Shown one piece after another: positions 25,710 to 33,079 of a stretch of DNA of 64,000 nt. Location: NCBI GenBank assembly GCA_049325055.1, contig JBMOPB010000013.1, positions 21,299-85,298 of the forward strand. Direction: 5' to 3'. Below the pieces are notes generated by a model, which saw only the letters and a program-made list of their open reading frames with translations, was not told where the DNA came from and made no database searches. How positions within the stretch are numbered: the stretch's first letter is position 1; each line of letters begins with the position of its first letter. Position numbers and translations under genes: made by a program. This DNA is from BRHc4a sp049325055 (GTDB lineage Bacteria; Bacillota; Desulfotomaculia; Desulfotomaculales; Desulfocucumaceae).

Positions 25710-26018
25710 TTATTTGTTTTCCTCAGCAGGTGCTTTCGGTTCTTTTTCCGGCATTTCGTATTGTGCATCGGTCTGTGCCGGAGCCTCCTTGACTGGCAGG
25801 GGGGACGCGGCATACTTGGGATCAACCGGTTGGGGCGCCATTTTCATAATGCCGGCCTGAAAGGTTTCCACGCTGCTTCTCATTGCCTGCATGGCTTCCT
25901 TGGTTGACTGTATGAGCCTGATAATATCGTCCAGTGTTTTATCAACATTCTCTCCAGGGCCGGAAAGGGCTAACAGCACAGGGAGCAGGGCTGGATGGGG
26001 GATGAATTGTTCCGGCAA
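25710..26018 (-). CDS. Small Pro/Glu/Lys-rich protein, unknown
   Basis: Not recognised. 102 residues from TTG 26018 behind AAGGAGGTCAATAA. The first part (LPEQFIPHPALLPVLLAL) is hydrophobic, the middle (about 30-65) is predicted helical with coiled-coil character (DDIIRLIQSTKEAMQAM), and the end is rich in Pro, Glu and Lys. It lies on the opposite strand between two paralogous small proteins; the trio may form one small accessory group. Confidence 0.6.
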   Translation of the reverse strand: MPEQFIPHPALLPVLLALSGPGENVDKTLDDIIRLIQSTKEAMQAMRSSVETFQAGIMKMAPQPVDPKYAASPLPVKEAPAQTDAQYEMPEKEPKAPAEENK

Positions 26019-26129
26019 TTTATTGACCTCCTTAATAAACAAATAGAGATTATATGGCTAATTCCATCTTATGGGGTGAAGGTAAAATTTGTTACCGGAA
26101 ATTGCCTGAAACCCTAAGGGGGGTATTAT

Positions 26130-26642
26130 ATGTCTGTAGAAACAACAGGTGGTTCCAACCTGGAAGGTGTTTTGTTCCGCCTTATGGACTATCAGTCCAG
26201 GGAAGACACGGACAAAGTCGATACCATGATCATGGCAAGCCTTGTCAATTTGCTGGGGATTGTAAGCGTTATGAACAAGATGTCTCTGGTGGGCGCCCCG
26301 GTTTCCAGAAACAGGTCCGAAGACCCGGTAATTATGACATTGCTGCAGATGCTGGCCCAGGGGCAGGGCCAGCATCCGGGAGCCCCCGGCGGCGCTCCCG
26401 GAATCAACCCTGCCCTTTTGTTAAGCCTTCTGGGATCCAGGGGGCAGAGGCCGGAAAACGCCCTTTTGCTAAGCTTGCTGAGCAGCATGATGCAGCCTCC
26501 TCCCGGCCCGCCGCACCAGCCGGAAAATCAAAGGCAGGAGACTCAAACCCGGCCGGCTGGTAATGAAAGAACACCGGAAAGCGCCCCCAGGGAAACCAGA
26601 AAGATAGGGGGCCACCTCTCCTGGGACCGGCGGCTGGGCTAG
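26130..26642 (+). CDS. Small protein, paralogue of 25184-25612, unknown
   Basis: No known family. 170 residues: an acidic helical start, a hydrophobic segment (SLVNLLGIVSVM, about 32-44), then a Gln/Gly/Pro-rich stretch, two short hydrophobic blocks (ALLLSLLGSRG and LLLSLLSSMMQPP) and a polar tail rich in Pro, Arg and Glu. It shares the segment order with the upstream paralogue. ATG 26130 follows AAGGGGGG. Confidence 0.65.
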   Translation: MSVETTGGSNLEGVLFRLMDYQSREDTDKVDTMIMASLVNLLGIVSVMNKMSLVGAPVSRNRSEDPVIMTLLQMLAQGQGQHPGAPGGAPGINPALLLSLLGSRGQRPENALLLSLLSSMMQPPPGPPHQPENQRQETQTRPAGNERTPESAPRETRKIGGHLSWDRRLG

Positions 26643-26681
26643 TCCGAGTTCCCGTACTCTTTAAAAATGGCTGTAGACTTT

Positions 26682-26755
26682 ATTAAACCACAGAGATCAC
26701 AGAGAATTATTTTCCATTCTGGATTCTGGCTTCCGGATTCTGTATTCCGACCTGT
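26682..26755. repeat. CACAGAG and ATTCTGG heptamer-type repeats
   Basis: Contains ACCACAGAGATCACAGAGAA and then ATTCTGGATTCTGG with CTTCCGGATTCTG: two short 7-bp-periodic motifs. ATTCTGGATT also occurs at 6032-6041 and near 27637. The stretch occupies the space after a small gene; no gene is visible in it. Confidence 0.6.
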
Positions 26756-26808
26756 AAATCCCGCCACCTGAGGCTGATGTATATTACATTGCCGCAGTGG
26801 CATAAAAT

Positions 26809-26830
26809 ACCCCCATAGCATGGGGGTGAT
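26809..26830 (+). promoter_or_regulatory. Hairpin covering the ribosome binding site of the HMA-like gene
   Basis: ACCCCCAT and ATGGGGGT (26809-26816 and 26820-26827) form an 8-bp stem with a 3-nt loop. The right arm contains the GGGGGTGAT binding site used by TTG 26834, so folding would hide it. Confidence 0.55.
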
Positions 26831-26833
26831 TTT

Positions 26834-27055
26834 TTGAGTCAGACGGTGAGGACCTCTTTTAAGGTGGGAGGCTTAAATAGCGAGGATGGCCGCAAGGAGA
26901 TCGAGCACAACCTTATTCAGATTGACGGGGTTCAAAACGTGGCTGTCTTAATGCCGGAAAGCACAGTCAGCATAGAGTTTGATCCGGGAGTGATAAGGGA
27001 GGAATACTTAAAGAGAATACTTAATTCGCTCGGCTATTCCCCGTACGTCTTTTAA
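26834..27055 (+). CDS. HMA-fold protein lacking the CxxC metal motif
   Basis: 73 residues matching the ferredoxin-like heavy-metal-associated fold along its length: FKVGGL, then a helix, IDGVQNVAVLMPESTVSIEFDP, and a C-terminal helix ending NSLGY. The position of the metal-binding CxxC is occupied by NSEDG, so it should not bind soft metals through that site. TTG 26834 follows GGGGGTGAT, which is in a hairpin. 50 bp upstream of a transporter-like gene. Confidence 0.7.
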   Translation: MSQTVRTSFKVGGLNSEDGRKEIEHNLIQIDGVQNVAVLMPESTVSIEFDPGVIREEYLKRILNSLGYSPYVF

Positions 27056-27105
27056 AAAGGCGGGTAGGATTTTGGCTAAAAAACTGCGGTATGAAAGGAG
27101 ATCCG

Positions 27106-27552
27106 ATGACTGCCCGACTGATGGCCTTAATTATCGCAGCCCTTTCGGGAGTTACCATGGCCTTCCAGGGCACCTTAAACTCGGCGCTCAGCAAGGTTAT
27201 AGGGCTCCTGGAGGCAACCTTCGTGGTTCACTTGGTGGGCTTGGTATTTGTTTCACTGCTTCTTTTCGTATTTAAACTGGGTGAGGGCAAACTGACTTTG
27301 ATAAGCCAGGCTCCCATCTATACATATCTGGGAGGAATACTGGGGGTAATTATCACCTACGGGGTAATACGCAGCATTCCCAAAGTCGGCGTCGCCCCGG
27401 CCACAACGGCAATAATACTGGGTCAGGTGCTGACCGCCGGGATCATTGACCATTTTGGACTTTTTGGTATGGACAGACTGTGCTTTAATTGGTACAGGGT
27501 GGGAGGAACGCTTCTGATGGCGTGCGGCGCCTGGCTTTTGCTGCGCAGGTGA
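27106..27552 (+). CDS. DMT-superfamily YdcZ-like (DUF606) membrane protein
   Basis: 148 residues, five hydrophobic segments. The N-terminal LSGVTMAFQGTLNSALSK and the later GVAPATTAIILGQVLTAGIIDHFG are the DUF606/YdcZ signature. The ATG at 27106 follows AAAGGAGAT. Members are predicted small drug/metabolite transporters; some are encoded as pairs, but no second copy is present here. Substrate unknown. Confidence 0.82.
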   Translation: MTARLMALIIAALSGVTMAFQGTLNSALSKVIGLLEATFVVHLVGLVFVSLLLFVFKLGEGKLTLISQAPIYTYLGGILGVIITYGVIRSIPKVGVAPATTAIILGQVLTAGIIDHFGLFGMDRLCFNWYRVGGTLLMACGAWLLLRR

Positions 27553-27572
27553 CATGCAAGACTGGAATTGCT

Positions 27573-27650
27573 GGTCGGAATCCAGAATTCAGAATTTACT
27601 TTGCATGCCGGCTATAAACTATACTGGATTCTGGCTCCTGACCGGAAAGA
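27573..27650. repeat. Imperfect inverted repeat built from CCAGAATCC words
   Basis: GGTCGGAATCCAGAAT at the left and ATTCTGGCTCCTGACC at the right can pair imperfectly around about 40 nt. The arms use the same word as 6014-6041 and 26713-26755. A small mobile or palindromic repeat is likely; no gene here. Confidence 0.55.
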
Positions 27651-27657
27651 TTTTCCT

Positions 27658-28215
27658 TTAAGGTATTAAAAGCACTTGTCCGACGTACAGTATGTCCGGA
27701 TTGGAAAGGTTATTCACCCTTGCGATCAAATCCACCGGGACCCCGTATGCCTGGGATATCTTCCAGAGAGTTTCCCCCTTTTTAACTACGTGTTTTTTCC
27801 CGTCTCCCGTATGCGAAGGCTTTCCGGGGGTGAATCCGGGGTTGTCGCCGTCGGTTATAGTCACCGGCGTACCTATATTGACTTTGGGAAAAAGATCTTC
27901 CACATCGGAGTTATACATCCGGATGCAGCCGTTGGAAATATACTTTCCTATGGAAGAGGGGTTGTTTGTGCCATGTATTCCATAGCTTCCGTTTGGGATG
28001 CTGAGCCCCATCCAGCGTGTTCCCAGCACGCCCCCGGGGTTTACAATTTTATTGACAACCCTGTAGGATCCTGCGGGTGTTGGAGTTGAGTGTTTGCCCA
28101 CCGCCACCGGATATGTTTTTAACAGGTTTGTCCCGGAATAATATTGAAGCTTTCGGGCCGACCTTACTATCACCAGCCTGGTTCCGGCTTCAGGCGTAAA
28201 AGTGTTTTCCGGCAA
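27658..28215 (-). CDS. L,D-transpeptidase (YkuD) with C-terminal LysM
   Basis: 185 residues. The YkuD domain (about 10-125) has the catalytic signature HGTNN, then SNGCIRM with the nucleophilic cysteine. LysM follows at about 140-185 (HVVKKGETLWKI to YVGQVLLIP). No signal peptide is visible from the chosen start (TTG 28215 behind GAGGTGAT). Bacillus YkuD is likewise a spore-associated L,D-transpeptidase with LysM, though with LysM at the other end. Divergence from typical secreted LDTs suggests a sporulation role. Confidence 0.85.
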   Translation of the reverse strand: MPENTFTPEAGTRLVIVRSARKLQYYSGTNLLKTYPVAVGKHSTPTPAGSYRVVNKIVNPGGVLGTRWMGLSIPNGSYGIHGTNNPSSIGKYISNGCIRMYNSDVEDLFPKVNIGTPVTITDGDNPGFTPGKPSHTGDGKKHVVKKGETLWKISQAYGVPVDLIARVNNLSNPDILYVGQVLLIP

Positions 28216-28305
28216 TGTTATCACCTCTCGAATGAACTTTTCAATTAATCTATTAATCCCGGGGGAAAGGTGTGAAAAGTTCACTCATAAGATGAGGTGA
28301 GGCTA

Positions 28306-28337
28306 ATTAAAAAGGGACGTCTTTATAAGGACGTCCC
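28306..28337 (-). terminator. Terminator of the DUF1540 gene
   Basis: On the minus strand GGGACGTC and GACGTCCC (28314-28321 and 28330-28337) form the stem, followed by TTTTTAATTA. Confidence 0.85.
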
Positions 28338-28347
28338 GCCGGCCAAT

Positions 28348-28503
28348 TTATCCCTTGGGGGCGAATGTTTGACACATGGTGTTGGCGGACTGGGAACATT
28401 TTTTATCTAATGTGCTGGAAAGTACCTCGATTCCTTCGGCATGGCATTCCATGTTGTTGTTGTACATACACTCCTCAACCTTGCAGGTTGACACTTTGGA
28501 CAC
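28348..28503 (-). CDS. DUF1540 small cysteine-rich protein
   Basis: 51 residues starting GTG 28503 behind AGGAGGTGATTAC. The cysteines are spaced as in DUF1540: STCKVEECMYN, then MECHAEGIEV, KCSQS and MCQTF. DUF1540 proteins are short, found mainly in sporulating Clostridia, with a presumed metal-binding fold and no known function. It is monocistronic with its own terminator. Confidence 0.88.
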   Translation of the reverse strand: MSKVSTCKVEECMYNNNMECHAEGIEVLSSTLDKKCSQSANTMCQTFAPKG

Positions 28504-28748
28504 GTAATCACCTCCTGATGTAATATATTTTTATATTGCCCTTACGAACAGGGGTTATTCTACAAAAAAAATGGTCATAAGGTAATAATAATAACCGGTT
28601 GAAAACGGAGAAAATTGTCATTTTAACAACAAAAAAAGAGGGAAAAATTGCTGCGGGTGGTATTAATACCTAAAAGCAAACAAAAAATTATAACTGTGAT
28701 TTTAAGGGTATTGATAAATTTAAGTGGTAAAAAAACGGAGATATATTC

Positions 28749-29594
28749 ATGAACGTCAAAGCCCTGGCTAAAATTAACCTGTTCCTTGACGTGCTGGGTC
28801 TAAGGCCCGACGGGTACCACGAAATACTTACGGTCATGCAGGCCGTGGAACTTCATGATGTGCTGGGGGTGGAGGCGCTTACGGAGGGTGAAATACTGGT
28901 TGAAACCAGCGATCCCGAAATTCCCCCGGGTCCCGGAAATATCGTTTTCAAGGCTGCCGATTTGCTTCGGAGGGAGTATGGCTCTACCCGGGGAGCAAAA
29001 ATATTTATTGATAAAAACATCCCTTCTGCGGCGGGGCTGGCCGGGGGGTCCGCGGACGCAGCCGCAGCCTTAAGATGCCTTGATGCATTGTGGGAACTGA
29101 ATGTGGGGGAGAAAAGCCTTATGAGGCTGGGAGAAAAAATAGGATCCGATGTCCCGTTTTGCCTTGCGGGTAAAACCGCCCTGGCCAGGGGAAGAGGCGA
29201 AGATCTTACTCCCCTTGCGCCCTTTTCAGGTGTAGGAGTGGTTCTGGTCAAACCCCCTTTTGGTGTTTCCACTGCGGAAGTATACAGGAATTACGATACC
29301 CTGCCGGCCATCCCCGGGCCCGATGCCGGGGTCTTGATTAGAGCCCTGGATAAGCGGGATGTGGCGGCTGTGGCCCGGCTGATGTACAACGCCCTGGAGA
29401 GGGTTACAGTTTCCCTTCACCCCGAAATAAATGACATTAAAGAATCACTGGTGGCTGCCGGGGCGATAGGGTCCATGATGTCCGGCAGCGGTCCCACGGT
29501 TTTCGGGCTGTGCCCGGGTCCGGAGGAGGCGGCTTTGGTGGCGTCAAGGTTAAGGTTACCCGGCTGCAGGATTATAGCCACCGCCACGGTATGA
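28749..29594 (+). CDS. ispE: 4-diphosphocytidyl-2-C-methyl-D-erythritol kinase
   Basis: GHMP-kinase step of the non-mevalonate isoprenoid pathway. 281 residues. VKALAKINLFLDV at the N-terminus, the ATP loop PSAAGLAGGSADAAAAL (about residues 97-113) and MSGSGPTVFGL near the C-terminus are diagnostic. The ATG follows ACGGAGATATATTC. Its usual Bacillus neighbours (purR, spoVG) are nearby but separated. Confidence 0.96.
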   Translation: MNVKALAKINLFLDVLGLRPDGYHEILTVMQAVELHDVLGVEALTEGEILVETSDPEIPPGPGNIVFKAADLLRREYGSTRGAKIFIDKNIPSAAGLAGGSADAAAALRCLDALWELNVGEKSLMRLGEKIGSDVPFCLAGKTALARGRGEDLTPLAPFSGVGVVLVKPPFGVSTAEVYRNYDTLPAIPGPDAGVLIRALDKRDVAAVARLMYNALERVTVSLHPEINDIKESLVAAGAIGSMMSGSGPTVFGLCPGPEEAALVASRLRLPGCRIIATATV

Positions 29595-29713
29595 ATTATA
29601 AGATTTGGGTTTTGAGGGTGGATCACGGCATGCTCCTTGATTAGGGCACACTTGCAGTGTTTGTGAAGAGGGATTAAAATAATGATGGAGTATAATGGTA
29701 GGAGGAATCCAAG

Positions 29714-30397
29714 ATGGAACAGCCCCGACTGGTCCCAATAAGGCTGGACAACTACAAGCCCCTGCGGGAAATGGTATTTGAATCTCTACGGGAAGCGATC
29801 ATCCAGGGCCGTTTAAAACCGGGCGAGCGTCTGATGGAAATGCAATTGGCCGAAGAGATGGGTGTAAGCAGGACACCGGTAAGGGAAGCCATCAGAAAAC
29901 TTGAACTGGAAGGCTTTGTGGTGATGATTCCCCGCAAGGGAGCTTATGTGTCGGGGATATCGGTTAAAGACATCGTTGATGTTTTCGAGGTCAGGGCTGC
30001 CCTGGAGGCTCTTGCTGCAGGGTTGGCGGCAGAAAGGGTTACCGATAAGGAGCTGGAGGAACTGGAAAGGTCGCTGGTTCAGGCGACCGAGCTGGGTGAT
30101 AAAGCCGAACTGGACGCCATAGTGGAAACAGACACCAATTTCCACGAGCTTATTTACAAGGCCTGCCGCAATGAGAGGCTGGTACAGATCGTTACCCACC
30201 TGAAGGAACAGATCCAGCGGTTTAGAACCACTTCACTTTCACAGCCGGGCCGCTCAAAGGACGCCCTTTATGAGCACCGGGCCATTGTTGAGGCCATCAG
30301 CGAGCGAAACACTGACCTGGCCCAGGCACTGGCCAGGGAGCATGTTGAAAACGCCGAGCAAAGCCTTTTAAACGCCTTGCGGGAGGCAAAGGAATAA
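29714..30397 (+). CDS. GntR-family regulator (FadR subfamily, FCD domain)
   Basis: 227 residues. A winged helix (about 15-75; RLMEMQLAEEMGVSRTPVREAIRKLELEG) and a C-terminal FCD ligand domain (about 85-215) with metal-ligand-type residues DTNFHELIYKA and EHRAIVEAI. Likely senses a small carboxylate. The ATG follows AGGAGGAAT. Directly followed by the nucleotidyltransferase gene with no gap. Confidence 0.93.
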   Translation: MEQPRLVPIRLDNYKPLREMVFESLREAIIQGRLKPGERLMEMQLAEEMGVSRTPVREAIRKLELEGFVVMIPRKGAYVSGISVKDIVDVFEVRAALEALAAGLAAERVTDKELEELERSLVQATELGDKAELDAIVETDTNFHELIYKACRNERLVQIVTHLKEQIQRFRTTSLSQPGRSKDALYEHRAIVEAISERNTDLAQALAREHVENAEQSLLNALREAKE

Positions 30398-31150
30398 ATG
30401 GTTGATGCGCTGGTTCTGGCCGGCAGCAGAAATGACGGCCCTTTAAAGCAATGCAGCTCTGTTCCCTATGAGGCCATGATAACCATTGGCCGCAAAGCGA
30501 TGGTAGAATACGTTATTGACGCTCTAAAGAGCTGCAAGCGTATTGGAAGAATCGTTGTGGTGGGCCCCCCCGGTGTGCCGGGCTTCTGCGACCGGGACGA
30601 CATTCAGGTTGTCAAGGCCGAGGGAAGTCTTATGGAGAATGTGGCCAGGGGGGTGAAGTACCTGCCCGGCGCCGAAAGGGTGCTTCTGGCCACCTGCGAT
30701 ATACCGCTCATAACTTCCCAGGCCATAGAGGATTTTTTGGACAAGTGCGGCAACAGGACCGCCGAAGTGTATTACCCCGTTGTGCCCAGGGAAGTGGTGG
30801 AGAAAAACTTCTTAAACGTAAGACGAACATATGTTACCCTGAAGGAAGGGGACTTCACAGGGGGCAACCTTTTCCTCATTGACCCCGGGGCGGTCAACCG
30901 GTGCATGGAAATGGGACAGCAGCTGGTTGACGCCAGGAAAAGCCCAATTCGCCTCAGCAGACTGATGGGCGTTCCTTTCCTGTTGAAATTTATGCTGCGG
31001 ATGGTGACTCTCAAGGAGGCCGAGGAAAAGGCTTCGGCGCTTCTGGGAGTTGAGGGGGCCGTGGTGGTTACCACTTACCCGGAAGTTGGTGTTGACGTGG
31101 ATAAGCCCAGCGACCTGGAACTGGTGAGCAAAGTGCTGGATACCGCCTGA
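30398..31150 (+). CDS. MobA-like nucleotidyltransferase
   Basis: 250 residues with the GT-A nucleotidyltransferase fold: DALVLAGSRN at the N-terminus (nucleotide loop, degenerate GxGxR), LLATCDIPLIT as the metal-binding Asp motif, and a C-terminal GVDVDKPSDLELV typical of cytidylyl/guanylyl transferases. The ATG abuts the GntR stop, so the pair is coupled. Substrate unknown; a NTP-sugar or cofactor transferase is the safest description. Confidence 0.85.
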   Translation: MVDALVLAGSRNDGPLKQCSSVPYEAMITIGRKAMVEYVIDALKSCKRIGRIVVVGPPGVPGFCDRDDIQVVKAEGSLMENVARGVKYLPGAERVLLATCDIPLITSQAIEDFLDKCGNRTAEVYYPVVPREVVEKNFLNVRRTYVTLKEGDFTGGNLFLIDPGAVNRCMEMGQQLVDARKSPIRLSRLMGVPFLLKFMLRMVTLKEAEEKASALLGVEGAVVVTTYPEVGVDVDKPSDLELVSKVLDTA

Positions 31151-31185
31151 GGGTCGGTTTCTTTACCGGCGGCAAATATATTTGT

Positions 31186-31219
31186 GGAATTAGCTTTATG
31201 CTAATTCCTTCTTAATTTT
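31186..31219 (+). terminator. Terminator before ilvA
   Basis: GGAATTAGC (31186-31194) and GCTAATTCC (31200-31208) form a 9-bp stem followed by TTCTTAATTTT. Confidence 0.8.
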
Positions 31220-31265
31220 GAATCCATTTCTCACTTTTGTTAAACAAGAAACGGGAGGTCTCCTG

Positions 31266-32483
31266 GTGAACAGAAAGGAATTTGCGGTTGACAAGGTGAT
31301 CGAAGCCAGGAACAGGATGGCCGGCGTTATTCATGTAACACCGCTGGACTATTCCCGAACCTTTAGCAACATGACCGGCGCCAATTTATACCTCAAACTG
31401 GAAAACATGCAGAAAACAGGGTCTTTTAAAATCAGGGGGGCATATAACAAAATCAGTACCCTGTCGGCGGTGGAAAGGTCAAGGGGCGTGATTGCGGCCT
31501 CGGCCGGTAATCACGCTCAGGGAGTGGCCTACGCTGCGGCCAGCTGGGGTATAAAGGCCACCATTGTAATGCCCGAAGGATCTCCCATAACAAAAATAAT
31601 GGCCAGCAGGGGCTATGGCGCTGACGTTATACTTTCCGGCAAGGATTACGATGAGGCTTTTGAGGCGGCCAAAGAGATTCAAAAAAAATCCGGTGCAACG
31701 TATATTCACGGTTTTGACGATATTGACATCATAGCCGGGCAGGGGACTTTAGGGCTGGAGATCCTTGAACAGCTGCCGGACGTTGACGTAGTGGTTGTCC
31801 CCGTGGGCGGCGGCGGTCTTTTGGGCGGAATTTCCTTTGCCCTGAAAACACTCAGGCCCCGGGTAAAGGTTTATGGTGTCCAGTCCTCCGGTGCTCCGGC
31901 GGTTTATCTTTACCGTAAATCCGGGGAGATTAAGGAGCTGCCTGTGTCGGGAACTATTGCCGAGGGGATAAACGTGCGCCGGCCGGGTAATATTACCATT
32001 GATCTGATAAATAAATACGTTGACGACGTGGTGCTGGTGGACGACGAGGAAATATCCCGTACCATACTGATGCTTCTGGAACGCAACAAGGTGGTGTCCG
32101 AGGGCGCCGGGGCGGCCGCCCTGGCGTCGCTTCTTCACGGCAGGCTTAACCTGGACGGTCTTAACGTGGTGTCGGTGATTAGCGGGGGAAACATTGATGT
32201 CAACATGCTGTCCAATATCATCGAAAGGGGCCTTGTCAAGTCCGGTCGGCGCTTGCGTATAAGGACAGTGATTTCAGACCGGCCGGGCAGCCTCCAGAAA
32301 ATTGTTTCACTGGTGGCGTCGCAAGAGGTCAATATAATTTCTATTGTCCATGACCGGTCGAGGCCAAAGGTGCCCATCAGGGACGCCGAAGTGGAATTTA
32401 TACTGGAGACAATGGACTGGGATCACATTGACAGCGTGGTCAAGAGCCTTGAAAAGGCCGGCTATTCCCTGGAGGTATTGTAG
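31266..32483 (+). CDS. ilvA: Threonine ammonia-lyase
   Basis: PLP enzyme converting threonine to 2-oxobutanoate and ammonia. 405 residues from GTG 31266 behind GGGAGG. The Schiff-base lysine is K55 in TGSFKIRGA, VPVGGGGLLGG binds the phosphate, and a single C-terminal ACT domain (about 330-405; IRTVISDRPGSLQKIV) is present. This short single-ACT form matches the clostridial/catabolic TdcB-like ilvA branch rather than the long two-ACT biosynthetic enzyme, so the role (isoleucine synthesis or threonine breakdown) is open. Confidence 0.93.
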   Translation: MNRKEFAVDKVIEARNRMAGVIHVTPLDYSRTFSNMTGANLYLKLENMQKTGSFKIRGAYNKISTLSAVERSRGVIAASAGNHAQGVAYAAASWGIKATIVMPEGSPITKIMASRGYGADVILSGKDYDEAFEAAKEIQKKSGATYIHGFDDIDIIAGQGTLGLEILEQLPDVDVVVVPVGGGGLLGGISFALKTLRPRVKVYGVQSSGAPAVYLYRKSGEIKELPVSGTIAEGINVRRPGNITIDLINKYVDDVVLVDDEEISRTILMLLERNKVVSEGAGAAALASLLHGRLNLDGLNVVSVISGGNIDVNMLSNIIERGLVKSGRRLRIRTVISDRPGSLQKIVSLVASQEVNIISIVHDRSRPKVPIRDAEVEFILETMDWDHIDSVVKSLEKAGYSLEVL

Positions 32484-32681
32484 CCGTGCAAAGTGCTTTA
32501 GTATCTGAAATCTGCAAATTGGCGATCCAAACCCGCGAATAAATGCTCATTGTATAGTTTATTATATTTAAGGAATATTTTTCATATTGAACTGGAAAAA
32601 TGAAGGAATTTTTTTTTCGATGGAGAATTCAATCAAAATCATTATTGTTAAAAACTATGAAAAAGGAAGGTGGTGAGGGGA

Positions 32682-32936
32682 TTGGTGGTAACCGACGTAA
32701 GGGTGCGTAAAATTTTGTCGGAAGGTAAAATGAAGGCAATAGTTTCGGTTACACTTGATGATATGTTTGTAATACATGACGTCAAGGTGGTTGAAGGACA
32801 AAACGGGCTGTTTGTTGCTATGCCCAGCAGGAAAACTCCGGACGGCGAATTCAGAGACATAGCGCATCCCATCACATCTTCTGCCCGGGAAGTTATACAA
32901 AATGCTGTTTTACAGGCCTATGAGGCAGCAATATAA
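32682..32936 (+). CDS. spoVG: Septation/sporulation regulator SpoVG
   Basis: 84-residue RNA/DNA-binding protein. VTDVRVRKI at the start and GLFVAMPSRKTPDGEFRDIAHPI are nearly invariant in the family. TTG 32682 aligns with the usual initiator; GTG 32685 is an alternative. The binding site is GGTGAGGGG. As usual it precedes glmU, but with a terminator and 143 bp between. Confidence 0.95.
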   Translation: MVVTDVRVRKILSEGKMKAIVSVTLDDMFVIHDVKVVEGQNGLFVAMPSRKTPDGEFRDIAHPITSSAREVIQNAVLQAYEAAI

Positions 32937-32955
32937 CATTATATGGTCAAACATC

Positions 32956-32979
32956 AAGGGAGCTTAAGGCTCTCTTTTT
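32956..32979 (+). terminator. Terminator after spoVG
   Basis: AGGGAGC and GCTCTCT with a TTAAG loop and five T. Confidence 0.85.
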
Positions 32980-33079
32980 GTGTGAAAACTCAAAAAATAG
33001 TTAATGCTAAAGGGAAATCTCGATTTTTGTTGAATTAAAGAGTTTGGGTTTAAAAAAGACTGGAAAGGCGGACTGGGAA

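Noticed and set aside
26054..26563. A long alternate frame over the 26130-26642 gene.
   Set aside because: Cys/His/Arg/Gln-rich shadow translation; the other frame has the binding site and the paralogue match.
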